Shown: positions 52,456 through 62,900, counted from the stretch's first letter. The stretch is 64,000 nt of DNA from Pseudomonas fluorescens (GCF_001902145.1 NZ_MRST01000027.1:602519-666518), one strand, 5' to 3'. Made by a program: numbers and translations. The notes: generated by a model from the sequence alone, not told the origin.

Positions 52456-52827
52456 ATGTTCGTCAAAGCACTTCGAGTGGGCCTCGGCCACGTCATCATC
52501 GCGGGCGACTTTCTTACCCGCCCACGCAAAAAACAACGCCCGGCCGAGCAACAGGCCAAGGTCAATGCTGCGGCCAAGGACCTGACCCTGTATCAGTTCC
52601 ACGCCTGCCCGTTCTGCGTGAAGACACGTCGCACCCTGCACCGCCTGAATGTGCCGGTGGCGCTCAAGGACGCGAAGAACAACGAACAGGACCGCCAGAC
52701 CCTGCTGGAGCAAGGCGGCAAGATCAAAGTGCCGTGCCTGCGCATCGAAGAGAACGGCCAGACCACCTGGATGTATGACTCCAAGGTGATCATCGACTAC
52801 CTGGACAAGCGCTTCGCTGCGATCTGA
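52456..52827 (+). CDS. Glutaredoxin family protein with N-terminal extension
   Basis: 123 aa. A 40-residue basic extension (VGLGHVIIAGDFLTRPRKKQRP) precedes a glutaredoxin/GST-N domain: LYQFHACPFCVKTRRTLHRL with Cys-Pro-Phe-Cys, VPCLRI (cis-Pro) and YDSKVIIDYLDKRF. Likely a cytosolic or membrane-associated thiol-disulfide protein; partner unknown. Confidence 0.88.
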   Translation: MFVKALRVGLGHVIIAGDFLTRPRKKQRPAEQQAKVNAAAKDLTLYQFHACPFCVKTRRTLHRLNVPVALKDAKNNEQDRQTLLEQGGKIKVPCLRIEENGQTTWMYDSKVIIDYLDKRFAAI

Positions 52828-52843
52828 AGCCCGCTGCGATCAA

Positions 52844-52943
52844 TGTAGGAGCGAGCTTGCTCGCGAAAAACTCACAGGCACCGCGTTTATTCAGGAAGCA
52901 CGCGTTATCGTTGGCGTTTTTCGCGAGCAAGCTCGCTCCTACA
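52844..52943. repeat. REPIN
   Basis: A 100-bp doublet nearly identical to 39203-39302. Confidence 0.92.
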
Positions 52944-52947
52944 TAAA

Positions 52948-53268
52948 TCAGGTCGGTATTGTCAGGTCGAGATCCAACAGTGCCGAGCCCAGGCACTTGC
53001 CGTGAGCATCCAGCGCCAGCGAGCGGGTCACGCCGCCGCGCAGGATGCCCGGCAACACGAAGTTCAGCGCCTGCACATTCGGCAACTCATAACGCTGAAC
53101 GGGGGCCGCTAGCGGCTCCAGCAAATCCTTGAAAAATGCCGTGACGCGCTCTGCCGTCAGTTGCTCGCACAGCAATGGGTAGTCCTGCGCGCGATAGGCA
53201 ATGATCGAGATGTTTGACGTGTCGCCCTTATCCCCGGTGCGGGAATGGGCCAGCGTATGCAGTTTCAT
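52948..53268 (-). CDS. AtuA-like ferredoxin-fold protein
   Basis: A 106-aa protein beginning KLHTLAHSRTGDKGDTSNISIIAY, the pattern of the small domain found C-terminal to AtuA (SGDKGD-N-I) in acyclic terpene utilisation proteins. It overlaps the AtuA-like gene by 4 bp, so the two chains are translationally coupled and probably form one complex. Biochemical role unknown. Confidence 0.82.
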   Translation of the reverse strand: MKLHTLAHSRTGDKGDTSNISIIAYRAQDYPLLCEQLTAERVTAFFKDLLEPLAAPVQRYELPNVQALNFVLPGILRGGVTRSLALDAHGKCLGSALLDLDLTIPT

Positions 53269-54590
53269 TCTTCAATCCTCGGTTTGACCGCTTCACGGGG
53301 CAACAGCAACGACGCCACCGCCACCACCTGGCGTACGCTCTTGCTCGCCCCACCGCCGCCGGCAGGGCCGTTGGTGTAGAGGGTCTCCACTTCATTGCCG
53401 ACCCGCACGGCGTCGCTGCGCTCGTCACAACGGGCGGCAACCCGCAGGCGCACTTCCCAAGGCTCGACGCTGCTGCGAGGACCGTGCAATGAATCCATGC
53501 CGATCAACTCGGCGCGCAGATCCTGCATGTTTACGCCGATCAACGCGAGACGCTTGAGCACCACTTCCCGCGCCAACTCAGCCCGTGCGACAGCGCCGGG
53601 ACCGCCGTAAGACATCTGCCCTTCACCAATCCAACCGTCCAGATAACCGACGCTGACCTTCAGTTGTTCAGGCCGGGCACGCCCACTGGCTCCCTGGGCA
53701 CGCACCCGGTCCACGCTCTCCTCGACAAATCCCACCTGGGAAAAGTCGGCCGTCACATCCGGGGTCAAATACGCCGCAGGGTCGTGAACTTCATAAATCA
53801 ACTGTTCGGCGCAGGTCGCGCGGCTGACCCGCCCACCGGAGCCTGCCACCTTGGTGATCAACGCATTGCCGTCGGCGTCGATCTCGGCCAGAGGGAAACC
53901 CAGGCGCGCCAAGTCCTCCACATCCTTGAAGCCTGGATCGGCGAAGTACCCGCCGCTGACCTGCCCCGCGCACTCGAGCAAATGCCCCACCAGCGTGCCC
54001 CGGCCCAGTCGCGGCCAATCATCGAAGGCCCAGCCGAACTCGAACATCTGCGGCGCCAGGAACAGCGAAGGGTCGGCCACGCGCCCGGTGATCACCACAT
54101 CGGCGTCGGCTCGCAGCGCTTGAACAATGCCCTCCACGCCCAGGTAGGCATTGGCAGAAATCAGCCGCTCACCCAATGCACCTACGGTCTGGCCGTTATC
54201 CAGCAGCTGCTCGCCAGACAAGGTATGCAGCACGTCATCCCCGACCACCGCCACGACCTTGAGGCCCAGGCCCAGCTCGCCGGCAATGCGCCGCACTTCC
54301 CCGGCCGCCGCCAACGGGTTTGCCGCCCCCATGTTGGTGATCAATCGCAGGCGTCGACGCCCCGTCCCCTGCCCCACAAAGGGCAAGACACGGCGCATGC
54401 GCTCAGCGAGCAGCGGGTCATAACCGCCCTGGGGGTCGCTGATACGCGCCTGTTGCGCCAGGGCGATGGTGCGCTCGGCCAGGCATTCGAAGACCAGGTA
54501 ATCCAGGTCGCCGTGTTCGGCCAGTTCCACGGCAGGTTCTATACGGTCGCCGGAATAGCCGGCGCCGGACCCGATACGCAAGGTGTTCAT
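53265..54590 (-). CDS. AtuA-family protein (DUF1446)
   Basis: A 441-aa AtuA/DUF1446 protein (RIGSGAGYSGDRIEPAVELAE, LDYLVFECLAERT, VTNMGAANP-type segment, ADVVITGRVADPSLFLAP). AtuA is needed for citronellol/geraniol degradation in P. aeruginosa, but its reaction is unproven. Here the small domain is a separate gene and no other atu genes are near; a CitMHS transporter is upstream instead, so the substrate is probably an organic acid, not a terpene (inference). Confidence 0.82.
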   Translation of the reverse strand: MNTLRIGSGAGYSGDRIEPAVELAEHGDLDYLVFECLAERTIALAQQARISDPQGGYDPLLAERMRRVLPFVGQGTGRRRLRLITNMGAANPLAAAGEVRRIAGELGLGLKVVAVVGDDVLHTLSGEQLLDNGQTVGALGERLISANAYLGVEGIVQALRADADVVITGRVADPSLFLAPQMFEFGWAFDDWPRLGRGTLVGHLLECAGQVSGGYFADPGFKDVEDLARLGFPLAEIDADGNALITKVAGSGGRVSRATCAEQLIYEVHDPAAYLTPDVTADFSQVGFVEESVDRVRAQGASGRARPEQLKVSVGYLDGWIGEGQMSYGGPGAVARAELAREVVLKRLALIGVNMQDLRAELIGMDSLHGPRSSVEPWEVRLRVAARCDERSDAVRVGNEVETLYTNGPAGGGGASKSVRQVVAVASLLLPREAVKPRIEE

Positions 54591-54591
54591 T

Positions 54592-55884
54592 TCAAATCAC
54601 TCCCAGGAGCAACGCCGTCAGGGTCATCAACACCGAGGCGGCAAACAGGAAAGGAATGGTGAAGCGCTGGTGATCGGCCAGTTCGATCTTGCACAGGCCC
54701 ACCAGCAGGAAGGTCGCAGGAGTCAGCGGGCTGACCGGGAAGCCGGTGGTGTGCACGCCCAGCAGCGAAGCCTGGGCCACTTGCAGCGGGTCGACGCCCA
54801 GGGCCTTGCCGACTTCGGCGATCACCGGCATCACGCCGAAATAGTAGGAATCGGGGTCAAACAACATGCTCAGGGGCATGGACAAAAAGCCCACTACCGC
54901 CGGGATCAGTTTGCCGTGGCCCGCCGGAATCTGCGCCACCGCCACTTCGGCGATGGCCTTGAGCATACCGGAGCCCTGCATGATGCCGGTGAACACCCCG
55001 GCAGCGAGCAGGATACTGGCCATGGTCAAGGCGGTTTTCGCATGGGCGTCGATGCGCGCACGCTGGGCGTCCACGTTGGGGTAGTTGATGCACAGCGCAA
55101 CCACGGTGCCGAGCATGAACATCACCACTGGGTCGACCCAGCCGGCGATCATCACCACCATGACCAGCACGGTGAGGATCAGGTTGAGCCAAAACAGCCG
55201 TGGGCGGCGCAGCTTGAGGTCATCCTCACTGAGCACCCGGCGCGGCACCGCGTCCACCGTGGAGCCCGCGCCCAGGCCCAGGCGTTTTTCTTCACGATGG
55301 CCCAGCCACCAGGCGCAGGCGAAGACAAAGATCAGCCCGACGATCTGCACCGGAATCAGTGGCTGGAACAGGTCGGCCACCGGCACATGCAGCGCCGCCG
55401 ACGAGCGCAGCACCGGGCCGGTCCAGGGTAGGAAGTTGACGCCGGCGGCCATCGCACACACGCAGGCGAGGATGCGTTTATCAATGCCCAGCCGCGTATA
55501 CAGCGGCAGCATCGCCGGCACCGTCACCAGAAAGGTCACCGCGCCAGAACCGTCCAGGTGCACCAGCAACGCCAGGGTCGCGGTACCCACCACAATCCGC
55601 GTAGGACGCGTGCCGACCGTGCGCAGGATGCGATCAATGATGGGGTCGAGCATGCCCGCGTCGGTCATGATCCCGAAAAACAGGATCGCGAACACAAACA
55701 TGCCAACCACAGGGGCGACGTTCTTGATACCGGTAATGATGAAGGCGCTGGTTTGCAGGCCGAAGCCGCCGACCAGCGCAGCGATGATCGGCAAAGCGAT
55801 CAACGCCACCAGAGGCGAGAGGCGTTTGCTCATGACGGCAGCGAGCAGGCACAGGATGGTGATGACACCCAGGGTTGCGAGCAT
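54592..55884 (-). CDS. CitMHS family organic-acid transporter
   Basis: 430 aa with about 12 hydrophobic helices (LATLGVITILCLLAAVMSKRLS, FAILFFGIMTDAGMLDPIIDR, DPDSYYFGVMPVIAEV). CitMHS members take up citrate as a metal complex with protons. First gene of the minus operon; the AtuA-like gene follows after 1 bp. The divergent LysR gene across a 125-bp gap (55885-56009) is the likely regulator. Confidence 0.88.
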   Translation of the reverse strand: MLATLGVITILCLLAAVMSKRLSPLVALIALPIIAALVGGFGLQTSAFIITGIKNVAPVVGMFVFAILFFGIMTDAGMLDPIIDRILRTVGTRPTRIVVGTATLALLVHLDGSGAVTFLVTVPAMLPLYTRLGIDKRILACVCAMAAGVNFLPWTGPVLRSSAALHVPVADLFQPLIPVQIVGLIFVFACAWWLGHREEKRLGLGAGSTVDAVPRRVLSEDDLKLRRPRLFWLNLILTVLVMVVMIAGWVDPVVMFMLGTVVALCINYPNVDAQRARIDAHAKTALTMASILLAAGVFTGIMQGSGMLKAIAEVAVAQIPAGHGKLIPAVVGFLSMPLSMLFDPDSYYFGVMPVIAEVGKALGVDPLQVAQASLLGVHTTGFPVSPLTPATFLLVGLCKIELADHQRFTIPFLFAASVLMTLTALLLGVI

Positions 55885-56009
55885 GGGTTACTCCAGGGCG
55901 GCCTTGTTGGCCGGTTATTGTTTTCCCTGGAGTATTGGAATCGCGCTAGGCTTTGTAAATTGCAATATTCAACCACCAGCGTTCGGAAAAACAAAATGAA
56001 GCGACGCGC

Positions 56010-56906
56010 ATGAAAAACAGCATCCAGCACATTCAAGCCTTCCTTGCGGTTGCCCGCACAGGCAGCTTCACCAAGGCGGCCAACGAACTGCATCTGTCGC
56101 CGTCGGCCCTCACCGTGCAGGTGCAACAACTGGAAGACTGGCTCGGCGTCGCCCTGCTCGACCGCAGCCCGCGCCACGTGAGCATTACCGCCGCAGGCCA
56201 GGATGCACGCGGGCCCATGGAAAAACTGCTGCTGGACCTGGACAACATCGTCACCGGTTCGCGCGACCTCGCCGCCTTGCGCCGCGGCGTGGTAACCATC
56301 GCCGCCCTGCCTTCAGTCTGTGCTGGCGCCCTGCCCCCGGCCTTGCGCCTGTTTCGCGAACGCTTCGCCGGCATCGAAGTGCGCCTGCATGACCTGGTGG
56401 CCCAGCGCATTCATGCAAAAGTTCGCAACGGCGAAGTGGATTTCGGCATCGGCGTGCGCGCCCGCCTGAGCCACGGCCTCGACTTCGTGCCGGTGCTCAA
56501 TGATCGTTTGTGCGCATTTGTGCCGTCAGGTCATGCGCTCGCCCGCCACCGCCAACTGACTCTGGAACAATTGGCGGACCAGCCGATCATCCTGACCGGA
56601 CGCGACAGCAGTGTGCGCGAGCAAGTGGATACGCTGTTCGATGAGACACGCCTGACACTGAACGCCGGCATGGAGGCCAACTACATGTCGACCGTATTGG
56701 CCTTGGTGCGCCAGGGCCTGGGCGTCAGTGTGTTGCCGGAGTCAGCGGCGGATAGCCTGGAAGGTTTGAAGCGGATCAGCATTGATCATCCCGGGGTGAA
56801 TCGAGAGATCGGGTTGATCAGCCGTAGCGGGATGGGCTTGAGCCCGGCGGCGCAGCGCTGCTTTGAACTGCTAAATAACCAATTATCTGACTCACCATTG
56901 AACTAA
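56010..56906 (+). CDS. LysR family regulator, divergent from CitMHS/AtuA operon
   Basis: A 298-aa LysR regulator with an N-terminal HTH (FTKAANELHLSPSALTVQVQQLE) and an effector domain (RDSSVREQVDTLFDE, LALVRQGLGVSVLPESAA). It is divergent from the transporter gene and probably activates that operon when its substrate is present. Confidence 0.88.
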   Translation: MKNSIQHIQAFLAVARTGSFTKAANELHLSPSALTVQVQQLEDWLGVALLDRSPRHVSITAAGQDARGPMEKLLLDLDNIVTGSRDLAALRRGVVTIAALPSVCAGALPPALRLFRERFAGIEVRLHDLVAQRIHAKVRNGEVDFGIGVRARLSHGLDFVPVLNDRLCAFVPSGHALARHRQLTLEQLADQPIILTGRDSSVREQVDTLFDETRLTLNAGMEANYMSTVLALVRQGLGVSVLPESAADSLEGLKRISIDHPGVNREIGLISRSGMGLSPAAQRCFELLNNQLSDSPLN

Positions 56907-56908
56907 AT

Positions 56909-56997
56909 GTGGGAGCGGGCTTGCTCGCGAATGCGCAGTGTCAGTCGCTGAATGCTTAGACTGACCCACCGCTTTCGCGAGCAAGCCCGCTCCCACA
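56909..56997. repeat. REP doublet, GGGAGCGGGCTTGC type
   Basis: Two opposed REPs with the variant core TGTGGGAGCGGGCTTGCTCG. The 42-bp centre (GCAGTGTCAG and CTGACCC) differs from the REPINs elsewhere in the window. Confidence 0.88.
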
Positions 56998-57013
56998 TTC
57001 TGACCGCGTCAGC

Positions 57014-57616
57014 TCAATTGAGCATCGCCACGTACTTGGGATGACTGGCCACCCGCTGCAACCATGCCTGCACCGCCGGATACGGCGCCAGGTCAAAGCC
57101 GCCTTCATGGGCCACATGGGTGTAGGCATACAACGCAATATCGGCAATGGAAAATTGCTCGCCCACTAAATAAGGCGTGGCTTGAAGTTGACGCTCCATC
57201 ACCCTCAAGGCCTTGTAACCGCCTTTGTGGGTGGTCTTGTATTCCTCCAGCCGATCCTCGGGCATGTTCAGATAAAACTGAATAAACCGCGCCACCGCAA
57301 TGTAGGGCTCGTGACTGTATTGCTCGAAGAATTGCCACTGCAGGACTTGCGTGCGCAGGCGGGGTTCGGTCGGCAGGAACTCGCTGCCATCGGCGAGGAA
57401 GTTGAGGATCGCATTGGACTCCCACAGGCAGGTGCCATCTTCGAGCTCCAATACCGGGACCTTGCCATTGGGGTTCTTGGCCAGGAACTCCGGAGTCTGG
57501 GTATCGCCCTTGAGGATATCGATATCGACCCATTCATACGGGATGCCCAACAGATTGAGCATCAATTTGACCTTGTAGCAATTGCCCGACTTGTAATCGC
57601 CATAAACCTTGTACAT
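57014..57616 (-). CDS. Glutathione S-transferase
   Basis: A 200-aa GST. The N-terminal thioredoxin fold (MYKVYGDYKSGNCYKVKLML, NPNGKVPVLELEDG, ESNAILNFLA) carries a Ser/Asn-Cys active-site region; the helical C-domain has FSIADIALYAYTHVA. Substrate unknown. The ATG at 57616 follows AAAGGGGAGCCCC; the longer frame from 57727 is rejected. Confidence 0.9.
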   Translation of the reverse strand: MYKVYGDYKSGNCYKVKLMLNLLGIPYEWVDIDILKGDTQTPEFLAKNPNGKVPVLELEDGTCLWESNAILNFLADGSEFLPTEPRLRTQVLQWQFFEQYSHEPYIAVARFIQFYLNMPEDRLEEYKTTHKGGYKALRVMERQLQATPYLVGEQFSIADIALYAYTHVAHEGGFDLAPYPAVQAWLQRVASHPKYVAMLN

Positions 57617-57766
57617 GGGGCTCCCCTTTCGCCGCGCTGACCGAATGCTTGCGCCCACAAGGTGCGGGTATCGAGGGCTTGTTTCAAGGCGTCGCGCAGA
57701 ATAAATCCCTTGGCCTAGGCCTTTCATCCCTTTTCACCGGGACAATCGAAAACATTATTTGCTTTA

Positions 57767-57778
57767 TTTGTATACAAA
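57767..57778. promoter_or_regulatory. TTTGTATACAAA palindrome upstream of the purine permease gene
   Basis: A perfect 12-bp palindrome in an AT-rich stretch 127 bp before the permease start. TTGTATACAA-like sites are typical for GntR/FadR-class regulators, some of which govern purine use in Pseudomonas. No such regulator is encoded nearby. The remainder of 57617-57905 shows no gene. Confidence 0.45.
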
Positions 57779-57905
57779 AGCATAATTCGCTTCGTGCGAG
57801 TTCCTGACCTTTTGGTCAACAAACCCGCCAGTACCTCAAAGCGCTGTTGCCCACTCATGTGACCGGCGCTGGAAATAACAATAAAACGATTGAGGAGTAC
57901 TCGCT

Positions 57906-59252
57906 GTGGATAGCCGCAAAACCGAAGCCCCTACGTTGGACCTGGCCGCGCCCCGAGGCGGTTGGCTGGAACGCCTGTTCAAACTGCGCTTGCATGGCAC
58001 CACAGTGAAGACCGAGCTGATCGCCGGCCTCACCACCTTTATCACCATGGCCTACATCATCTTCGTCAACCCCAACATCATGGCCGATGCCGGTATCGAT
58101 CACGGCGCGGCCTTCGTTGCCACCTGCATCGCGGCAGCGCTGGGTTGCCTGCTGATGGGCCTGTACGCCAACTGGCCAGTGGGCCTGGCGCCGGGCATGG
58201 GCTTGAACGCGTTTTTCACCTACACGGTGGTCGGCACCATGGGCTACACCTGGGAAACCGCCCTCGGCGCGGTGTTTATTTCCGGTGTGCTGTTTATGAT
58301 CCTGACGCTGTCGCGCATCCGCGAATGGCTGCTCAACAGTATTCCGGTCAGCCTGCGCCACGCCATGGGCGCCGGCGTGGGCTTGTTCCTGGGGGTGATC
58401 GGCCTGAAAACCGCCGGCATCATCGTCGACAGCCCGGCCACGCTGATCAAGCTCGGTTCCCTGCACGAGCCGGCACCGCTGCTGGCGGCAGTGTGTTTTC
58501 TGCTGATCGCCATCCTCAGCTATCACCGCGTGTTCGGCGCCATCCTGATCAGTATCATCGCTGTGACCCTAGCCGGCTGGGGCCTGGGCCTGGTGCACTA
58601 CAACGGCATTCTCGCCACCCCACCGAGCCTGGCACCGACCTGGATGGCAATGGACGTAATGGGTGTGTTCAATGTGAGCATGATCAGCGTGGTATTTGCC
58701 TTTCTTTTTGTACACATGTTCGACACTGCCGGTACACTGATGGGCGTTGCGCAACGCGCAGGCTTAGTGAATGCCGATGGCAAGATCGACAACCTGTCCC
58801 GCGCATTGAAGGCTGACAGTGCATCCAGCGTGTTCGGCGCCATGGTCGGTGTACCTCCGGTGACCAGCTATGTAGAAAGTGCCGCCGGTGTGGCTGCTGG
58901 CGGCCGTACGGGGTTGACCGCGGTGACCGTGGGCGTGCTGTTCGTGGCGGCGATGTTTTTTGCGCCGCTGGCCGGCATGATTCCGGCCTACGCAACGGCG
59001 GGCGCGCTGATTTATGTAGCGATGCTGATGATGGCGAGCATGGCCCATATCAACTGGGATGAGGCCACCGACAGCATTCCGGCAATCGTCACCGCGATCA
59101 TGATGCCACTGACGTTTTCGGTTGCCGATGGGATCGCCCTGGGCTTTATCACCTATGTGGCGTTGAAGGCCGGCACCGGTAAGTACCGCGAGATTTCCAT
59201 CAGCTTGTGGGTGCTGTGCGCGATCTTTATCGCCAAGTTCATCTTCCTGTAG
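57906..59252 (+). CDS. AzgA-type NCS2 purine permease
   Basis: A 448-aa NCS2 transporter of the AzgA/GhxP type (TTFITMAYIIFVNPNIM, GLAPGMGLNAFFTY, FLFVHMFDTAGTLMGVA, ADSASSVFGAMVGVPPVTSYVESAAGV). It imports adenine, guanine or hypoxanthine with protons. The start is GTG at 57906 after GAGGAGTACTCGCT. Terminator at 59267-59297. Confidence 0.92.
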   Translation: MDSRKTEAPTLDLAAPRGGWLERLFKLRLHGTTVKTELIAGLTTFITMAYIIFVNPNIMADAGIDHGAAFVATCIAAALGCLLMGLYANWPVGLAPGMGLNAFFTYTVVGTMGYTWETALGAVFISGVLFMILTLSRIREWLLNSIPVSLRHAMGAGVGLFLGVIGLKTAGIIVDSPATLIKLGSLHEPAPLLAAVCFLLIAILSYHRVFGAILISIIAVTLAGWGLGLVHYNGILATPPSLAPTWMAMDVMGVFNVSMISVVFAFLFVHMFDTAGTLMGVAQRAGLVNADGKIDNLSRALKADSASSVFGAMVGVPPVTSYVESAAGVAAGGRTGLTAVTVGVLFVAAMFFAPLAGMIPAYATAGALIYVAMLMMASMAHINWDEATDSIPAIVTAIMMPLTFSVADGIALGFITYVALKAGTGKYREISISLWVLCAIFIAKFIFL

Positions 59253-59266
59253 TTCGGGAACGGCTG

Positions 59267-59297
59267 AAAAACCGCCTCACCTTCGGGTGGGGCTTTT
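59267..59297 (+). terminator. Terminator after the purine permease
   Basis: GCCTCACC-TTCG-GGTGGGGC stem followed by TTTT, close to the permease stop. Confidence 0.82.
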
Positions 59298-59317
59298 GCA
59301 CGAATGGAGGAACGTAA

Positions 59318-59956
59318 ATGACCTTGGAAACCTGGCTGCTGTTCAGTGGCGCTGCGCTGGTGGTGATCCTGATTCCCGGCCCGCTGTCCCTGCTGATGAT
59401 CAGCAACAGCCTCAACTATGGCCTGCGCCGCTCCTACCCGGCGTTTCTCGGCGGGGTGTTTGCCTCGATCTGCCTGTTGAGCGCCTCGGCCCTGGGCCTG
59501 GGTGCATTGTTGCTGGCCTCCGAGCAGTTGTTCAGCGCCTTGAAAGTCCTTGGCGCACTGTACCTGTTTTATCTCGCCTGGCAGAGCTGGCAGCAATCGC
59601 GCCTGCCGGCCCACGCTGCGCAAGTGCCGCAAACACCGGCCGTGCCGCGCTTTCGCGCCTTGTTTGGCCGTGCTTTTGTACTGGGGGCGAGCAATCCCAA
59701 GGACATCCTGTTTTTCGCCGCTTTCCTGCCGCAGTTTCTCACCAGCCAGCAGCCGTTTTTGCCGCAACTGCTGATTATGATAGCCACCTGGACGGTGCTC
59801 GACCTGCTGTGCAAATTGGCCTACGGCCTGGGTGCCCATGGCGCGGCGCGGTATTTGCGCAGCGGTGCGGGCCAGAGCTGGTTCAACCGTATCAGCGCCG
59901 CACTGTTTGGCGGCGCCGGCGCTGCGGCACTTATCAACGTGAGGGGCTCACTTTGA
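59318..59956 (+). CDS. LysE family exporter
   Basis: A 212-aa LysE/RhtB-type exporter with six helices (LLFSGAALVVILIPGPLSLLMIS with the family G-P-x-x pattern, LGALYLFYLAWQSW, GASNPKDILFFAAFLPQF). It exports amino acids or derivatives. Its stop codon lies 23 bp inside the end of the convergent giant gene. Confidence 0.9.
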   Translation: MTLETWLLFSGAALVVILIPGPLSLLMISNSLNYGLRRSYPAFLGGVFASICLLSASALGLGALLLASEQLFSALKVLGALYLFYLAWQSWQQSRLPAHAAQVPQTPAVPRFRALFGRAFVLGASNPKDILFFAAFLPQFLTSQQPFLPQLLIMIATWTVLDLLCKLAYGLGAHGAARYLRSGAGQSWFNRISAALFGGAGAAALINVRGSL

Positions 59957-62900
59957 TGAAGTAAACAGTTGGCTCGAGATTACCTGCACTAGCCCATTGG
60001 ATGCCGGCCACAATCCGCCCCAAGCGCTGTTCTTGCATGGCCCGGGCCACCTCCCTTAATAATTCAGAGTCGGGGTGTGCCTTGATGGCGACTCCAATCC
60101 ACTTGTCCGTAAGCTTGTTTCTGAGTGTCATTCGCCCCGAGTCAAGCCATTGGTAAGCCACGTAATACACTTGGTTCGAACGGGGATGAGTCACAACGGA
60201 TTCGTCACTGAATTCCCCGGCGCGCCGCCCCGCACGCAGTACAGACAAGTCATCAACTCTGAAACCTTGCTGCTCCAGCACGGTTCTGACTGCAGCACGC
60301 TCTGCTGCAAGCCGGGGTAGCCTGACTGGCGTCGCGTCAAATTGCAGACGCGGTTCCAATGGATCCCGCAGATTGAAATCAACCCGCGTAAAGCCCGGTG
60401 CCTTGCCTTCATAACCGACGTATACATAGGCGTTACGCCTGTCATTAACCCGCAACATCCGCAGTAAATCGTCCGTCTGGCCGCGCTTGACCGGGCTGGG
60501 AGCCAGCCATTTATCCAGCGTCGCGCGGACTTTCAGCAGGTGGTTGGCATTGGTGGTGGTGGAAGGGTCTGCCATTTCAATCAGCCGCAATACCGCAAAC
60601 CTTCGGCTGTTGCCGGTCATTGAGGGGAAGGCAAGGCTCATATCAATGTCCAGCGAGTGCTCGAATAAACGCGCGTGCATCTGCCATTCACCCGCAGGCG
60701 TGCGCGACACTGGAATTGGCTGTTCTTCCACTGCCAGGCGTGTCCAGCGTTCAATGTCCATGAAAGGCGCTGAAACCCTGGATTCATCCCGCGTGATAAA
60801 GGTGATATCCGTCAATGGATCCTGCTGCCCGCGGGGGAGCACTCGGTAATAACTGTTCCTCGGATCCTGCAGCTGTTCATACCTGGCGCCTATTCTGACG
60901 ACTGAGCGGGAAACTTCTCCGGTCTGTGAAGTAATAAGAAATACCCCGGGTTCAGGGGACTCCCATCGATCCGTGGCGTGAATTTGCGCACGCCAGTTCA
61001 CCCAATCGATGTGCGTCGTAGAGGAGTTGCGAATCCGGCTTAGCAAGGCCTGATGAAAATCCGTCAACTGCAAATTCGGCACTGCCGCAGGCACTGCCAC
61101 AGGCCACGGGTTGCGCATCGCAGAGCTCGGACCGGCCACCGGCTCGGGTGCATCGGCACCGAGTAGCCATTCCTTGGGTCGATGGATATGCAGTATCAAC
61201 TCGTCTTGCCCTGGAGTTTCGGTGTTTTTAAGGCGAAACACCGACTCATCGGCGCGCCGGTAAACCGGGTAGTGGTGCGTTTCGTCGGCCACGAACGACT
61301 CGCCATTCTTCACATAGATACCTTCCTCTCCCGGCCCCTTCAATGCGACAGCGCCATCGGGTATGCCCTTGATCTTGTAGGGCTCCAGGGCTTTGACTCG
61401 AGCTACCGCAGACGGCGTCGAGCGAGAAACGGCGCCAACCCTCATGCGCAAGCGGTGTACCCTCCCCAAGGTAGCGCGCACAGGCCGCGCTACCCGAGCG
61501 ACGGTACCGCCCAGCTTCTTGGGGCCAGGTACGAAGTTCAGTAACAGATCAATTGCCAAAAATCCGCTCATGAAGCCTACATCCACAGCGTCAAGCGGAT
61601 CGCCAAAGCGATGATAACGCCGCGCCACAATCAGCAGCTCGTAGAAGTCATTGAACATCCCGAACAACGGCGAGAAAAAGGCCACCAGCGCACGGTTACG
61701 GGTATCGCTCTGCCCATCCAGGCGCTGACGTCGGTAGGCCTCCAGCGCCTTGCCAGAATGGCTGGCAGCCTGGGTCTGGCGTTGCAGCTCAAGCACGCCA
61801 GCTTGATATAACAGGGCCTGGGCGTCGCTGTGCGAGGTGGCGACCAACGTCAGCCAGTTCTGCGGATCACTGGCAATCTGCTCATGGGTTTGTTGCTCGA
61901 TTTGATCAAGCAATGCCGTCGGCTCCAGGTGCCTGACTGAAAATGAGCGGACGAACTCCACCCCGCGCCAGATCCACCTTCCCGCTGAATAAACTGGCAC
62001 GCCTCCCAGTAAATCGAACGCCATAGCCGAAATATCGACCTCGACCTCGGCCGGATGATGGCTGATGGCCTCGAATGCCCAGCCGGGTGCAACCTGGTGC
62101 GCCAGCGCACGGGCGTTGGCAGGCACGGCGCCGATACGGTTCAATTCAGCCTGGGCCTGTTGCAGGCAGCTGTATTCGGTGAGGATCAACGCTTGCGGTG
62201 CCCTGGGCCAGTAGACCACGCAGAGTTCGGTACGCTTGTCTTGCACCACCACGATTCCAGCAATATAGCGGTCGTGTTGCATCGTGTGGCCCACCAGATG
62301 CACCACATGCAACCGCACCTCATGCTGGTTTTTCAGCAGGTCCTGCTGTGTCCGGGCTGCCATCGCGGTCTTGAACAGGCTTTGCGCATTGGCCGTCAGC
62401 CCCTGCTGAACCGCCGAAAAAAGATGAAGATCTACGCCGGTTTGCAAGGTGCGTTTCAATAACGCGGGAATGCGTCCTTGACTGAGCCGGTGGGTGGGGT
62501 TGGTACGTGGATAGAACGTTCGGTTGATCAACGCATCGTACTCGCCGCCAATATCCAGCGAAGACACCAGCTCGATCAGATAAGCGTCATTGAGCTGTTG
62601 CCTCCACTGCGGTTGCAAAAAACGCCCGCGGTTCAATCGCCATTGTGTCCAGGGCGCCAAGGGGTCCAGGTTATGCAGCGCCAGTTGCAGCAAACTGAAC
62701 GTCGTCCGTGTGGCGGTCGGGGTCATTATTATTTTACGATCGCCCACGGTACAGCCGCTGGTCCACCCGCAATAACTGCCTTGAACATCGTCGGGCATAT
62801 CGATCAAGGGCTGATCGATGTCAAACAGTGGCGAAATACCGTCCTTGCTCAAACGCTCGGTCAAGGCGCGACGAGCGAATGTTTCCAGGTCGGGCTGCCA

